Source of the DNA: Duganella sp. CF517
Lineage (GTDB): Bacteria; Pseudomonadota; Gammaproteobacteria; Burkholderiales; Burkholderiaceae_D
Direction: 5' to 3'
DNA: 64,000 bases
Assembly (NCBI RefSeq): GCF_900110275.1
Contig: NZ_FODC01000004.1
Location: forward strand, 62,001-126,000
Position numbers and translations under genes: made by a program. Shown here one piece after another: positions 55,192 to 63,998 of this stretch. How positions within the stretch are numbered: position 1 is the stretch's first letter; each line of letters opens with the position of its first letter. The notes beneath the pieces are model-generated. The model did no database searches. It had not been told where the DNA came from and worked only from the letters and a program-made list of their open reading frames with translations.

Positions 55192-55875
55192 ATGCAAATC
55201 AAAGTCGACATCAACAAGACCCTGCGTTCCGGCGCGCGCGCCTTCGAACTGGACGCGCGCTTCGAATCGGCCAGCCGGCGCGTGGTGATCTACGGCCCGT
55301 CCGGCGCCGGCAAGAGCCAGCTGCTCAAAGCGCTGGCGGGCTTGATGACGCCCGATCGCGGCCAGATCGAACTGGCGGGGCGCCGGCTGTTCGACAGCGA
55401 CGCCGGCATCGACCTGGCGCCGCAGCGGCGGCAAGTGGCGTATCTGTTCCAGGATTACGCCTTGTTCCCACACTTGAATGTGCGGCAGAATATCGGCTTC
55501 GGCCTGCAGCGCGGATGGCGCAATCCATTGTCGCGTGTCGATGGCGAGACCATCCGCTATTGGTTGCAGGCGTTTGAACTGGACCATGTCGCCCATCAGT
55601 TCCCGCACGAGTTGTCCGGCGGACAGCGCCAGCGCGTGGCGTTGGCGCGCGCGCTGGCGCCACGGCCGACGGCGCTATTGCTGGACGAGCCGTTCGCCGC
55701 GCTCGATCCGGGACTGCGCCAGCGCATGCGCGCCGAGCTCGACACCTTGCAGCGCAAGCTGGCGATTCCGATGATACTGATCACCCACGATCCCGAGGAC
55801 GCGGCGGCTTTCGGCGACCACGTGCTGCGCATGGAACAGGGACGTGTCGCCGATGCGCAGGAACAACCAGCATGA
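55192..55875 (+). CDS. modC: Molybdate ABC transporter ATPase, short form
   Basis: A 227-residue ABC ATPase: Walker A GPSGAGKS (35-42), Q loop FQDYALFPHL, signature LSGGQ (141-145), Walker B LLLDEP and the His switch in ILITHDPEDA. Typical ModC proteins have about 350 residues because of a C-terminal molybdate-binding TOBE (Mop) domain; this one ends right after the ATPase core, so feedback by bound molybdate on the transporter is probably absent. The stop overlaps modE by 4 nt (ATGA). Confidence 0.94.
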   Translation: MQIKVDINKTLRSGARAFELDARFESASRRVVIYGPSGAGKSQLLKALAGLMTPDRGQIELAGRRLFDSDAGIDLAPQRRQVAYLFQDYALFPHLNVRQNIGFGLQRGWRNPLSRVDGETIRYWLQAFELDHVAHQFPHELSGGQRQRVALARALAPRPTALLLDEPFAALDPGLRQRMRAELDTLQRKLAIPMILITHDPEDAAAFGDHVLRMEQGRVADAQEQPA

Positions 55876-56675
55876 AGCCGGCCATGGAATTGCAGGGCAA
55901 CGTCTGGATGACCATCGGCGGCCAGAAGCTGGGCGGGCACGAACGCGTGGCGTTGCTGGCCGCGATAGCGTCGACCGGCTCGATCACCAGCGCGGCCAAG
56001 GCGGTGGGCATGAGCTACAAGGGCGCGTGGGACGCGATCGAGGCGATGAACAACCTGGCCGGCGAACCGCTGCTCGAGCGCGTCGCCGGCGGCAAGGGCG
56101 GGGGCGGCACGCGGTTGACGCCGCGTGGCGCGCAACTGGTGGAGAATTTCCGCAAGATCGACGACGAGCATCGCAAGTTCGTCGCGCATCTGAGCGGCCA
56201 GTCGCATGCGCTGGCCGATGATTTTTTGCTGATCCAAAGGATGAAAATGAAAACCAGCGCGCGCAACCAGTTCAGCGGCAAGGTGGTCGACTTGAAGGAG
56301 GGCGCCGTCAACGACGAGATCACGCTGGAGATCGTCGGCGGCCAGCGGATCGTCGCCACCATCACGCGCGACAGCAGCGACAGTTTAAGTCTGACCATCG
56401 GCGCCGAAGCGTTTGCGTTGATCAAGGCGTCGTCGGTGATCGTGGTGGCGGAGATGGGAACGGCGCGCTTGTCGGCCCGCAATCAACTGGCCGGCAAGGT
56501 CACGCGGCTGCAGGCCGGCGCCGTCAATACGGAAGTGAGCATCGAACTGCGCGGTGGCGGCGTGATCGCCGCCATCGTCACGCGCGAGAGTGGCGATGCG
56601 CTGGCGCTGGAAGTCGGCAGCGAGGTGAGCGCCGTCTTCAAGGCGTCGAGCGTCATCGTCGGCACGCCCGCTTAG
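55872..56675 (+). CDS. modE: Molybdate-responsive regulator ModE
   Basis: A 267-residue ModE: N-terminal winged helix (GHERVALLAAIASTGSITSAA, GMSYKGAWDAIEAMNN, GGTRLTPRGAQLV) in the first 120 residues, then two TOBE/Mop domains (about 125-195 and 198-265, each opening with SARNQ..GKV), which bind molybdate at the dimer interface. It represses modA through the operator at 53687-53710 when molybdate is plentiful. Coupled to modC by a 4-nt overlap. The two Mop domains here may make up for the domain missing in ModC. Confidence 0.95.
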   Translation: MKPAMELQGNVWMTIGGQKLGGHERVALLAAIASTGSITSAAKAVGMSYKGAWDAIEAMNNLAGEPLLERVAGGKGGGGTRLTPRGAQLVENFRKIDDEHRKFVAHLSGQSHALADDFLLIQRMKMKTSARNQFSGKVVDLKEGAVNDEITLEIVGGQRIVATITRDSSDSLSLTIGAEAFALIKASSVIVVAEMGTARLSARNQLAGKVTRLQAGAVNTEVSIELRGGGVIAAIVTRESGDALALEVGSEVSAVFKASSVIVGTPA

Positions 56676-56681
56676 TTCGCC

Positions 56682-57056
56682 TTAGGTGTCGCTCTTGCCG
56701 CCCTGGCGGCTACCCGTCTTGGCCGATTGCTCCGAACCCGCGCCGCTGCGCGCCGTCCCTGTCGCCGCATTCTTTTCCGCGTTGGCGCGGGCGGCGGACT
56801 GGCGGCTTTCGCCGCCCTTACGGCCGATCTGCGCCATATGCTCGCGATCCCGGCTGACCGTCTCGCCGCCTTTTTGGCCGGCGCGGCGCGCTTCCTCCGA
56901 ATCGAATTCGTGTGCCGTGCCTTTTTGGTGGGCCGCCTGGCCGCCTTTGCTGGCGATGGCGCGCTGGGTGGCTTCGTCCATCGCCGCGAATCCCCGCTTT
57001 GCCGTGCCCTTCGGCTTCGGCTGGTCGTTTCCTGAGTTATTACTATTACTTGCCAT
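56682..57056 (-). CDS. KGG domain general stress protein
   Basis: A 124-residue, highly hydrophilic protein with three KGG repeats (IASKGGQAAH, GQKGGETVSRD, GRKGGESRQSA), the stress-induced bacterial acidophilic motif found in GsiB-like and ConA/con-10 proteins. It is rich in Ser, Asn, Gln, Gly and Lys and probably disordered, acting as a desiccation or osmotic protectant. ATTTGAGGAGGAA-like purines lie before the ATG (AGGAGGAAGTT). Convergent with modE, with a 6-bp gap. Confidence 0.92.
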   Translation of the reverse strand: MASNSNNSGNDQPKPKGTAKRGFAAMDEATQRAIASKGGQAAHQKGTAHEFDSEEARRAGQKGGETVSRDREHMAQIGRKGGESRQSAARANAEKNAATGTARSGAGSEQSAKTGSRQGGKSDT

Positions 57057-57378
57057 AACTTCCTCCTGATATCCGGTGGTTCCGTCGGGTTGGTAGTAGG
57101 GGTGATAAGCAGCGACGCATTTCGCCGCTCTGTATGGTTAGAGTTGCAAGATTGGCGGAAGTTCCACTTGCCCCCCCGGGGACGGCATGGCGGCTTCGTC
57201 GTGTGCTTCGGTTAAAAGAACGCCGGGTTCGCGCCCGGCGGTTGTTCAGCACAGGGATAGACGCCACTCAGGTGGGAAGGTTCCAAAAATGCACGATCGT
57301 TCTAGTTTTACCGGATGGCGCCAGCCGTGCGACAATACCGGCCTTGTTATTGTTCCGTTGATATCGAAATCCACCGTG
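57057..57378. other. Intergenic region between divergent KGG and purU genes, with one hairpin
   Basis: This 322-bp stretch holds no convincing gene; the open frames that cross it lack homology and ribosome sites. A perfect 7-bp hairpin (CGCCGGG...CCCGGCG) sits at 57221-57240; on the minus strand it is followed by TTCTTTTAA, so it could end a short leftward RNA, but no gene feeds it. The rest should contain promoters for both flanking genes. A purU leader with regulatory structure cannot be excluded. Confidence 0.45.
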
Positions 57379-58263
57379 ATGGCCATGACTAAACCCGCAA
57401 ACCCCGAATACATCCTGAGTTTTTCCTGCCACGACCAGCGCGGCATCGTTCATCGCGTTTCGGGTTTTTTGGCCGATCACGGCTGTAACATCATCGATTC
57501 GGCGCAGTTCGGCGACAGCGAGTCGCGCCTGTTCTTCATGCGCGTGCATTTCGCGCTGGAAGACAGCGCCATCGGCGACGAGCTGCTGCGCGCCGATTTC
57601 GGCCTGCTGGCGGCCGAGATGCAACTGACCTTCGACATGCGCGACGCGCATTACAAGCCGCGCGTGATGCTGATGGTGTCGAAGATCGGCCATTGCCTGA
57701 ACGACCTGCTGTTCCGCTACAAGAGCGGACTGCTGCCGGTGGAGATTCCGGCGATCGTCTCGAACCACATGGATTTCTACCAGTTGGCGGCGAGCTACAA
57801 TATTCCGTTCCACCACCTGCCGCTGGCCACCGGCGCGCCGCCGGAAGCCAAGCTGGCGCAGGAAGCGAAGGTCATCGAGCTGATGGACACCCACAAGATC
57901 GACCTGGTGGTGCTGGCGCGCTATATGCAGATCCTGTCGCCGGGCCTGTGCACGGCGTTGAAGGGCAAGGCGATCAACATCCACCATTCCTTCCTGCCCA
58001 GCTTCAAGGGCGCCAAGCCGTACGCGCAGGCGCACCACCGCGGCGTCAAGCTGATCGGCGCGACCGCGCACTTCGTCACCGGCGACCTGGACGAAGGTCC
58101 GATCATCGAGCAGGATGTCGAGCGGGTCGACCATTCGATGGACGCCGAGACCTTGTCGGCGATCGGCCGCGACGTCGAGTGCGTGGTGCTGGCGCGCGCC
58201 GTGAAGTGGTTCGTCGAGCACCGCATTTTGCAAAACGGCGACAAGACTGTCGTCTTCAAATAA
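57379..58263 (+). CDS. purU: Formyltetrahydrofolate deformylase
   Basis: A 294-residue enzyme from ATG 57379 (ATG 57385 is two codons on; homologues begin near either). An N-terminal ACT domain (about 10-90, YILSFSCHDQRGIVHRVSGFL) precedes a formyltransferase-fold hydrolase domain with LVVLARYMQILSP, the INIHHSFLPSFKGAKPY catalytic His region, and ATAHFVTGDLDEGPII with the catalytic Asp. It releases formate from 10-formyl-THF, balancing one-carbon pools and supplying formate for purine synthesis; E. coli PurU is controlled by Met and Gly through the ACT domain. The upstream open frame is not part of the protein. Confidence 0.96.
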   Translation: MAMTKPANPEYILSFSCHDQRGIVHRVSGFLADHGCNIIDSAQFGDSESRLFFMRVHFALEDSAIGDELLRADFGLLAAEMQLTFDMRDAHYKPRVMLMVSKIGHCLNDLLFRYKSGLLPVEIPAIVSNHMDFYQLAASYNIPFHHLPLATGAPPEAKLAQEAKVIELMDTHKIDLVVLARYMQILSPGLCTALKGKAINIHHSFLPSFKGAKPYAQAHHRGVKLIGATAHFVTGDLDEGPIIEQDVERVDHSMDAETLSAIGRDVECVVLARAVKWFVEHRILQNGDKTVVFK

Positions 58264-58275
58264 AGAGATTGACCG

Positions 58276-58818
58276 ATGGCCCTCAAAGCAACAATTTACA
58301 AAGCCGACCTGCAGATCGCGGACATGGACCGCAATTTCTACGAGACCCAGTCGCTGACGCTGGCGCGCCACCCGTCCGAGACCGACGAGCGCATGATGGT
58401 GCGGCTGGTGGCGTTCGCGATCCACGCCAACGAGGCGCTGACCTTCACCAAGGGCTTGTTCGACGTCGAAGAGCCGGATATCTGGCAGAAGGACTTGACC
58501 GGGGCGATTCAGTTGTGGATCGAGGTCGGCCAGCCCGACGAGAAGGTGATCCTGAAGGCCAGCGGCCGCTCGGAGCACGTCTATGTGTACAGCTACGCGG
58601 CCACCAGCCATATCTGGTGGAAGTCGCTGGCGAACAAGGTCGAGCGCTGCAAGAACTTGACCGTGATTAATTTGAACGCCGACGCCACCGAGCAACTGGC
58701 CCGCATGGCGCAGCGCTCGATGCAGCTGCAATGCACGATCCAGGACGGCCAGATCTGGCTGACCGACGGCACCACCACGGTGGAAGTCGGCCGCGAGACC
58801 TTCAAGGGCGAGCGCTAG
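58276..58818 (+). CDS. yaeQ: YaeQ family protein
   Basis: A 180-residue YaeQ protein with the signature start MALKATIYKADLQIADMDR and later FYETQSLTLARHPSETDERMM. YaeQ has a PD-(D/E)XK nuclease-like fold; in this copy the acidic positions (ETDERM, FDVEEPDIW) are present, but activity has not been established for the family. It starts 12 nt after purU on the same strand, so the two may be co-transcribed. Convergent with the amidohydrolase. Confidence 0.93.
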   Translation: MALKATIYKADLQIADMDRNFYETQSLTLARHPSETDERMMVRLVAFAIHANEALTFTKGLFDVEEPDIWQKDLTGAIQLWIEVGQPDEKVILKASGRSEHVYVYSYAATSHIWWKSLANKVERCKNLTVINLNADATEQLARMAQRSMQLQCTIQDGQIWLTDGTTTVEVGRETFKGER

Positions 58819-58821
58819 GCT

Positions 58822-60120
58822 TTAGCGCACCACCGCGCCGCCCTTCATCACCCACCGCACCCGCTCCAGCACCGTCACATCCTTGAGCGGTTCGCCGTCG
58901 ACGGCGATCATGTCGGCAAACTTGCCCGCCTCGAGCGTTCCGATCCGGTCGCTCCAGCCCAGCAACTCGCTGGCGTTGACGGTGGCCGTGCGGAGCGCCT
59001 GCGCCGGCGTCATCCCCAGCTTGACCAGCACCGCGAATTCGCGCGCGTTCAAGCCGTGCGGATAGACCGCCGCGTCGGTGCCGAACGCCACCGGCACGCC
59101 GGCCTTGATCGCGCGGCCGATATTGATGCGCGCCTGCGGCAACACCACCCTGGCTTTTTCCAGCAGCGGCTTGGGCAGCTTGATCGCCTCGGCGTTCTCG
59201 ATCAGCCAGTCGCCCAGGTACAGCGTGGGCACCAGCCAGGTCTTGTGTTCCTTCATCAGCTTGATGCCTTCGTCGTCGATGTACGAGCCGTGCTCGATCG
59301 AATCGACCCCCGCCAGCACCGCCAGCCGGATGCCTTCGCCGCCGTGCGCGTGGGCGGCCGCCTTGCGTCCGAGGCGGTGGGCGTCGCCGATGATGGCTTT
59401 CAGTTCTTCCAGCGTGTACTGCGAGGTGCGCGGATCGTCGCCGAACGAGAGCACGCCGCCGGTGGCGCAGATCTTGATGACGTCCGAGCCGTATTTGATG
59501 TTGCGGCGCGTGACCTTGAGCGCCTCCTCGACGCCGTCGGCCACGCCGAGGCCGGTGATGCCGTATTGCGGGGCGTGCACGGTGTCGTCGCAGTGGCCGC
59601 CGGTGATGCCCATCGCGGGGCCGGAGGCGGCGATGCGCGGGCCGGGCACGTCGCCGTCGTTGATGGCGTCGCGCAGGCCGATGTCGGTGTAGCCGTCGGC
59701 GCCGACGTCGCGCACGGTGGTGAAGCCGGCGTGGAGCGTGAGGCGGGCGTTCTTGGCGCCGGTCAAGGTCGAGCGCGGGATCGATTTGGCGACGATGGCG
59801 TAGCCGGCGTCCTGCGGGTCGGCGGTCAGGTGGGTGTGGCTGTCGATCAGGCCGGGCAGCAGGGTTTTGTCGCCCAGGTCGATGACCGTGGCGCCGGCCG
59901 GGATCGCCAGCTTGCTGCCGGCGGCGGTGATGCGCTCGCCGCTGACGAGGACCACGGCGTCGTCGATCACCGTGCCCTTGCGCACGTCGACCATGTGCGC
60001 GGCCTTGATCGCGGTGACGGCGGCCGGGGCCGCCGGGACGTCCGCCGCGGCGGCGGCGCTTAATAATACCGCGGGCAACGACGCCAGCGCGCGGCGGACG
60101 GATGAGGCGATGACGTTCAA
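58822..60120 (-). CDS. Secreted amidohydrolase family protein (prolidase-like)
   Basis: A 432-residue exported hydrolase. The best start is TTG 60120, eight bases after GGGAG, giving a signal peptide [20 protein letters not shown]...AAAADV. The amidohydrolase barrel has all metal-site elements: DSHTHL, Lys in [21 protein letters not shown], and [11 protein letters not shown] (catalytic Asp). It resembles Xaa-Pro/Xaa-Arg-type dipeptidases of COG1228, which cleave dipeptides or N-acyl amides in the periplasm. Substrate unresolved. Confidence 0.9.
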   Translation of the reverse strand: MNVIASSVRRALASLPAVLLSAAAAADVPAAPAAVTAIKAAHMVDVRKGTVIDDAVVLVSGERITAAGSKLAIPAGATVIDLGDKTLLPGLIDSHTHLTADPQDAGYAIVAKSIPRSTLTGAKNARLTLHAGFTTVRDVGADGYTDIGLRDAINDGDVPGPRIAASGPAMGITGGHCDDTVHAPQYGITGLGVADGVEEALKVTRRNIKYGSDVIKICATGGVLSFGDDPRTSQYTLEELKAIIGDAHRLGRKAAAHAHGGEGIRLAVLAGVDSIEHGSYIDDEGIKLMKEHKTWLVPTLYLGDWLIENAEAIKLPKPLLEKARVVLPQARINIGRAIKAGVPVAFGTDAAVYPHGLNAREFAVLVKLGMTPAQALRTATVNASELLGWSDRIGTLEAGKFADMIAVDGEPLKDVTVLERVRWVMKGGAVVR

Positions 60121-60218
60121 GTATTTTCTCCCGGTGGTTGAGGTTTTGTTTGACGCGCGACAAAGCGGGCTCGCCGACAAGCGTACTCGTCAATGATGTC
60201 CAACGCTACACTTTGTCG

Positions 60219-61169
60219 ATGAAAAGTCACAGCGATATGTTGTATAAACAGTTGTTCGCCCATCCCGAAGTCGTCCGGGATCTGCTGACGGGTTTTGTGT
60301 CGGCCGATTGGCGTGGAGCGCTGGATACCGGCGCGTTCGAGCGCGTCAACGCCAGCTATGCCAGCGAGAACGGCAAGGCCCGCCACGAGGACATTGTGTG
60401 GCGCGCGAAAATCGGTGGCGATTGGGTCTACGTCTACCTGCTGCTGGAGTTCCAGGCGCGCTCCGATCCATGGATGGCGTTGCGCATGCAGGCCTATGTC
60501 GGGCTGTTGTGCCAGGACCTGGTCGCGCAGCATCGGCTGACCCGCTATGGAAAGCTGCCGCCCGTGTTGCCCGTCGTGCTGTACCACGGCCGCAAGACTT
60601 GGAGCGCGAGTACCGATCTGGCCAAGCTGATGCTACCGCCACCGGCGGGACTGGAACGATTCCAGCCACGCCAGCATTACTTAGTGATCGATCAGCACCG
60701 GAACGTTGACGCCGACGGCCGGTCTAACGTGGTGGCGATTTTGTTCCGGCTTTTGCGTTCGAACAGCGACGGGCAACTGCGCGAAGCGCTGAATGTTTTC
60801 GCGGAGCGGATGAAATCGCCGGATATGTTGCGTGCCCGCGATAGCCTGGTGCGTTGGGTCCAGGCCGTATTGCGGGATGAGTTTTGCGAGACCGATATTC
60901 GTTTGGAGGAGGGCCCCGCCATGTTGTTCGACAAGCGATTCAAAAAGTACGAAGACCTGCTGGAGTTCGAGGCGATCCAACGTGGACGCGCCGATGGCCT
61001 GCGTCTGGCGTTGCAAGACGCGTTGGAAACCATGACGGCGGACTCCAAGGATGCCTTGCCCGCTGGCGTGGAGGAGAAAATTTCAGCGGCCGATGCGCAG
61101 CAATTGCGGAGGTGGTTGAAATTGCTGTGTGGCGGCGTCAAGCCGCAGCATCTGTTTGCCGGGCCTTGA
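60219..61169 (+). CDS. Rpn family recombination-promoting nuclease / putative transposase
   Basis: A 316-residue PD-(D/E)XK nuclease of the Rpn (YhgA-like, PF04754) family. The N-terminal nuclease has SDMLYKQLFAHPEVVRDLL, then HEDIVWR and LLEFQAR as catalytic Asp and Glu-x-Gln positions, followed by VLPVVLYHG. The ATG at 60219 is chosen over an upstream unhomologous extension. Rpn proteins in E. coli promote RecA-independent recombination and act in phage-defence-like settings; they are not real transposases. A single copy; no mobile element ends are seen. Confidence 0.88.
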   Translation: MKSHSDMLYKQLFAHPEVVRDLLTGFVSADWRGALDTGAFERVNASYASENGKARHEDIVWRAKIGGDWVYVYLLLEFQARSDPWMALRMQAYVGLLCQDLVAQHRLTRYGKLPPVLPVVLYHGRKTWSASTDLAKLMLPPPAGLERFQPRQHYLVIDQHRNVDADGRSNVVAILFRLLRSNSDGQLREALNVFAERMKSPDMLRARDSLVRWVQAVLRDEFCETDIRLEEGPAMLFDKRFKKYEDLLEFEAIQRGRADGLRLALQDALETMTADSKDALPAGVEEKISAADAQQLRRWLKLLCGGVKPQHLFAGP

Positions 61170-61184
61170 CGCTTTGTGCCGCCC

Positions 61185-61964
61185 TTACTGCGGCATAGCG
61201 CCCAGCCGTTTGATCGTGCCCGAGCCGCGAATGTTCTGGCTCACCTTCGGATCGCCGTAGTAGCCGATGTCGCCCGAGCCGGCCACGCTCAGGTTCAGCG
61301 TTTTGCTGGCCGACACCGTCGCCTCGCCCGAGCCGCCGATGCTCACCACCGCGTCGCGCGCCGCCAGTCGGCCCGCCCGTACCTCGCCCGAGCCGCCGAT
61401 CGAAATCTGCAAGCGCTCCACGTTGCCGCCCACGTCCAGGCCGCCGCTGCCGCCCAGCGACACCGCCAGCGACTCGGCGCGCAGGTCGCGCACAGTGAGT
61501 TCGCCGGAGCCGCCGATGTCGAACTGCATGCGCTCGACGTGCAGCTGGTCGGCCGCCACCGCGCCGGAACCGGCCACCGACACCCGTTCCAGCGTGCGCG
61601 CCATGACCACGATCTTCATATTGCGCGTTTCCAGCGACAGGTTTTTCTTGGCCGGGCGAATCCGCAAGGTGCCGTTTTCCACCACCGTCTCGACCAGCGC
61701 CTGCAGGTTGTCGTCGGTTTCGACGATGACGCCCTCGATATTGCCCTGGCGGATCTCGACATTGCCGCTGACGCTGGTCGCGAAGGCGGTGAAGTGACCG
61801 ACCTCGCGGTTCTGCTTGACGATCTTGCCGTTGCCCTGGACGCGGTCGCCCCCGACCCAGCTCAGGGGGCCGGCCAGCGCCGGGTTGCCAGGCGCGGCGA
61901 CCGCCAGCATGCCGGCGGCGAGGATCAGGACGCGCAGTGTGCTGCGAACGGTGGTGGTGGTCAT
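61185..61964 (-). CDS. Head-GIN domain (DUF2807) secreted protein
   Basis: A 259-residue protein with a Sec signal peptide (cleavage near ALAG, about residue 32) and a DUF2807 beta-helix. The right-handed helix is shown by repeating turns such as IGGSGE at regular spacing (ISIGGSGEVRAG, VSIGGSGEATVS, SVAGSGDIGYYG, IRGSGTIKRLG). GGGAGAA precedes the ATG at 61964. Such proteins are periplasmic or lipoprotein-linked with no established biochemical role, possibly an envelope adhesin or autotransporter-like structure. Confidence 0.9.
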   Translation of the reverse strand: MTTTTVRSTLRVLILAAGMLAVAAPGNPALAGPLSWVGGDRVQGNGKIVKQNREVGHFTAFATSVSGNVEIRQGNIEGVIVETDDNLQALVETVVENGTLRIRPAKKNLSLETRNMKIVVMARTLERVSVAGSGAVAADQLHVERMQFDIGGSGELTVRDLRAESLAVSLGGSGGLDVGGNVERLQISIGGSGEVRAGRLAARDAVVSIGGSGEATVSASKTLNLSVAGSGDIGYYGDPKVSQNIRGSGTIKRLGAMPQ

Positions 61965-62203
61965 GCTGTTCTCCCGGTTGGTCATCTTGAGTAGCGATAC
62001 TACGCAACCGGGACCGCCGGCGTAACCGCGCTGCGACAGAATGCATGCTGGGCGGGCTGGAATGCGATCCGCCGGGGCTTTGCGGGCGGCGGCACAAGGC
62101 CGTGGGCGGCGGCCAACGGCGGGTCCGGGTGGCGGCATGAGGTATCATTCGGCCTATCCCGCAAAACCCTCGCACCACCACCGCGACACCTATCTGGAAT
62201 CAC

Positions 62204-62848
62204 ATGCTTATCATCACCATCAAACAGGGCAAGGAAAAGAGCTTGCTGGCCGGCGACCCCTGGATCTATCCCACCGCGATCGACAAGGTCGACGGCAAGC
62301 CGCAGGAAAAAATGAAGCCGGGCTCGACCGCGATCGTGCAAAGCTCCGCGCGCCAGTTCATCGGCCGCGCCGCCTATAACTCCAAGTCGCAGATCCGCGC
62401 CCGCATGTGGAGCTACAAGGAGGACGAGCCGGTCGACCACGCGATGATGAAGCGCCGCGTCAAGGCCGCCGTCGCCAAGCGCGCCGCCGCCATCCGCGCG
62501 GCCGGCCCCAACGCGCTGGTGCCGGTGATCCTGGGCGAGGACGACGGCCTGTCCGGCCTGCTGGTGCACGGCTGGGGCGGCGTCGACGGTTATTTGATCT
62601 GCCAGTTCCAGTCCGGCGGCGTCGACGCCTGGAAAGTGCCGATCGTCCAGGCGCTGCTGGCGGAGACCGGCTGTCCCAACGTCTACGAGCGTTGTGACGA
62701 CCTGATCCGTAAGGGCGAGGGCTTGCCGTTGTTCTCCGGCGCGCTGGCAGGCGAGGAGCCGCCCGAACACGTACTGGTGCTTGAAGGCAATCAGCGTTAC
62801 AGTATGGACTTATGCACCGGCTTCAAATATCCGAAGCTGAAGAGCTAG
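62204..62848 (+). CDS. RlmI-like protein lacking the methyltransferase domain
   Basis: A 214-residue protein that matches only the N-terminal half of 23S rRNA methyltransferase RlmI (396 residues): the PUA domain (KGKEKSLLAGDPWIYPTAI, IGRAAYNSKSQIRARMWSY) and the EEHUP-type central domain (VILGEDDGLSGLLVHGWGG, CPNVYERCDDLIRKGEGLP). It then ends at YSMDLCTGFKYPKLKS, where RlmI would continue into its SAM-binding Rossmann domain. No methyltransferase sequence follows; the pilT-like gene starts 28 nt on. The frame is intact and codon use is normal, so it may be a kept RNA-binding paralogue rather than a fresh pseudogene. Confidence 0.8.
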   Translation: MLIITIKQGKEKSLLAGDPWIYPTAIDKVDGKPQEKMKPGSTAIVQSSARQFIGRAAYNSKSQIRARMWSYKEDEPVDHAMMKRRVKAAVAKRAAAIRAAGPNALVPVILGEDDGLSGLLVHGWGGVDGYLICQFQSGGVDAWKVPIVQALLAETGCPNVYERCDDLIRKGEGLPLFSGALAGEEPPEHVLVLEGNQRYSMDLCTGFKYPKLKS

Positions 62849-62876
62849 TTCCTATGCCCCGGAGAGCACTGTACAG

Positions 62877-63998
62877 ATGGAAAATTACTTGTCGTCGCAA
62901 ATACGCACGCTGACCTATATCGAGAACGAGGACCACCCGGTGTTCGGCACGCTGGTACAGCAGATCCTGCACCTGCTGAACTCCAAGCTCATTTTCAGCG
63001 ACATCCTGATCCATCAAAACAGTCCGCTCCTGCTGCGCCAGCCCAAGGGGCTGGTGGCGGTGACCGATTCGCCGATCACCCGCGAGGAGCTGGAAGAATT
63101 CTTCGAGGTGGTCGAGCCGAACTGGTCCGAGCGTATCCAGGACCGCGCCTTCGACCGCGCGGTCGACCTGCACACGGCGCGCATCCGCGCCAACTGTTTC
63201 ACCTTCCAGGGCAAGAAGCGGCTCGGCTGCGTGATCCGGCGCTTCCCCAAGGAGCCGATGCCGCTCAATCAGCTGGGACTGCGCCAGCACGAGCAGAACT
63301 TCGCCAAGCTGACCAGCGGTCTGGTGTTGATTATCGGCGACACCTGCCAGGGCAAGTCGACCACCATCGCCTCGATGCTCGACGAGATCAACAAGCACCG
63401 CTCCGGCCACATTATCACCATCGAAGACCCGGTCGAAACCCTGATCCCGCAGCGCCAGTGCGTCATCACGCAGCGCGAGGTGGGCTTCGACGGCGACGTC
63501 GAGAGTTTCTACCTGGGCGCGCTGGACGCGCTGCGCGAGCGGCCGGACGTCATCGTCATCGGCGAGATCCGCGACGCCCAGACGGCGCAGGAGGCGCTGG
63601 CGCTGGCCGAATCGGGGCCGCTGGTGCTGGCCTCGCTGCATGCGCGCTCGACGGAGTTGGGCTTGCAGAAGATGGTGCGCCTGCTGGGTAACTCCGAGGC
63701 GCAGTCGCAGGCGCTGGCGCACGCCTTGCGCGGCGTGCTGTGCCAGGCGTTGCTGCCGTCGCTGGAAGGGGAGCGCTACTATCTGGCCACCGAATGCCTG
63801 ACGTCCAATCCGGAGGTGGTCGACATGATCGCCGGCGGCCAGCTGTCGGCGCTGCGCGGCTGGATGGCCGGCAAAACCAGCGAAGGCTGCCACACGATGA
63901 ACGCTTCGCTGCGGGTGCTGCTGGCCGAAGGCAAGATCGGCGTCGACGACGCGCGCAACGCCACCACCGACCGCATCGGCTTCGCCGAGCACCATTAA
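62877..63998 (+). CDS. PilT/PilU-type retraction ATPase
   Basis: A 373-residue type II/IV secretion ATPase of PilT/PilU type. The N-terminal domain (about 1-105) is followed by the RecA-like core: Walker A GDTCQGKS (154-161) in place of the common GPTGSGKS, Asp box TIEDPVE, Walker B VIGEIRD (Glu230) and the His box (VLASLHARS). It would power pilus retraction or twitching. No pilin, PilB, PilC or PilM genes are nearby, so it is an isolated copy, perhaps a PilU paralogue. It ends at the window edge with a complete stop at 63996-63998. Confidence 0.9.
   Translation: MENYLSSQIRTLTYIENEDHPVFGTLVQQILHLLNSKLIFSDILIHQNSPLLLRQPKGLVAVTDSPITREELEEFFEVVEPNWSERIQDRAFDRAVDLHTARIRANCFTFQGKKRLGCVIRRFPKEPMPLNQLGLRQHEQNFAKLTSGLVLIIGDTCQGKSTTIASMLDEINKHRSGHIITIEDPVETLIPQRQCVITQREVGFDGDVESFYLGALDALRERPDVIVIGEIRDAQTAQEALALAESGPLVLASLHARSTELGLQKMVRLLGNSEAQSQALAHALRGVLCQALLPSLEGERYYLATECLTSNPEVVDMIAGGQLSALRGWMAGKTSEGCHTMNASLRVLLAEGKIGVDDARNATTDRIGFAEHH

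Noticed and set aside
57187..57378. Upstream extension of purU to 57187
   Set aside because: The added residues have no homology and read through the intergenic hairpin; PurU homologues begin at the ACT domain.
60138..60218. Upstream extension of the Rpn gene
   Set aside because: The lead residues are unlike the family, which starts near the MLYKQLFAHPE segment; the ATG at 60219 fits.
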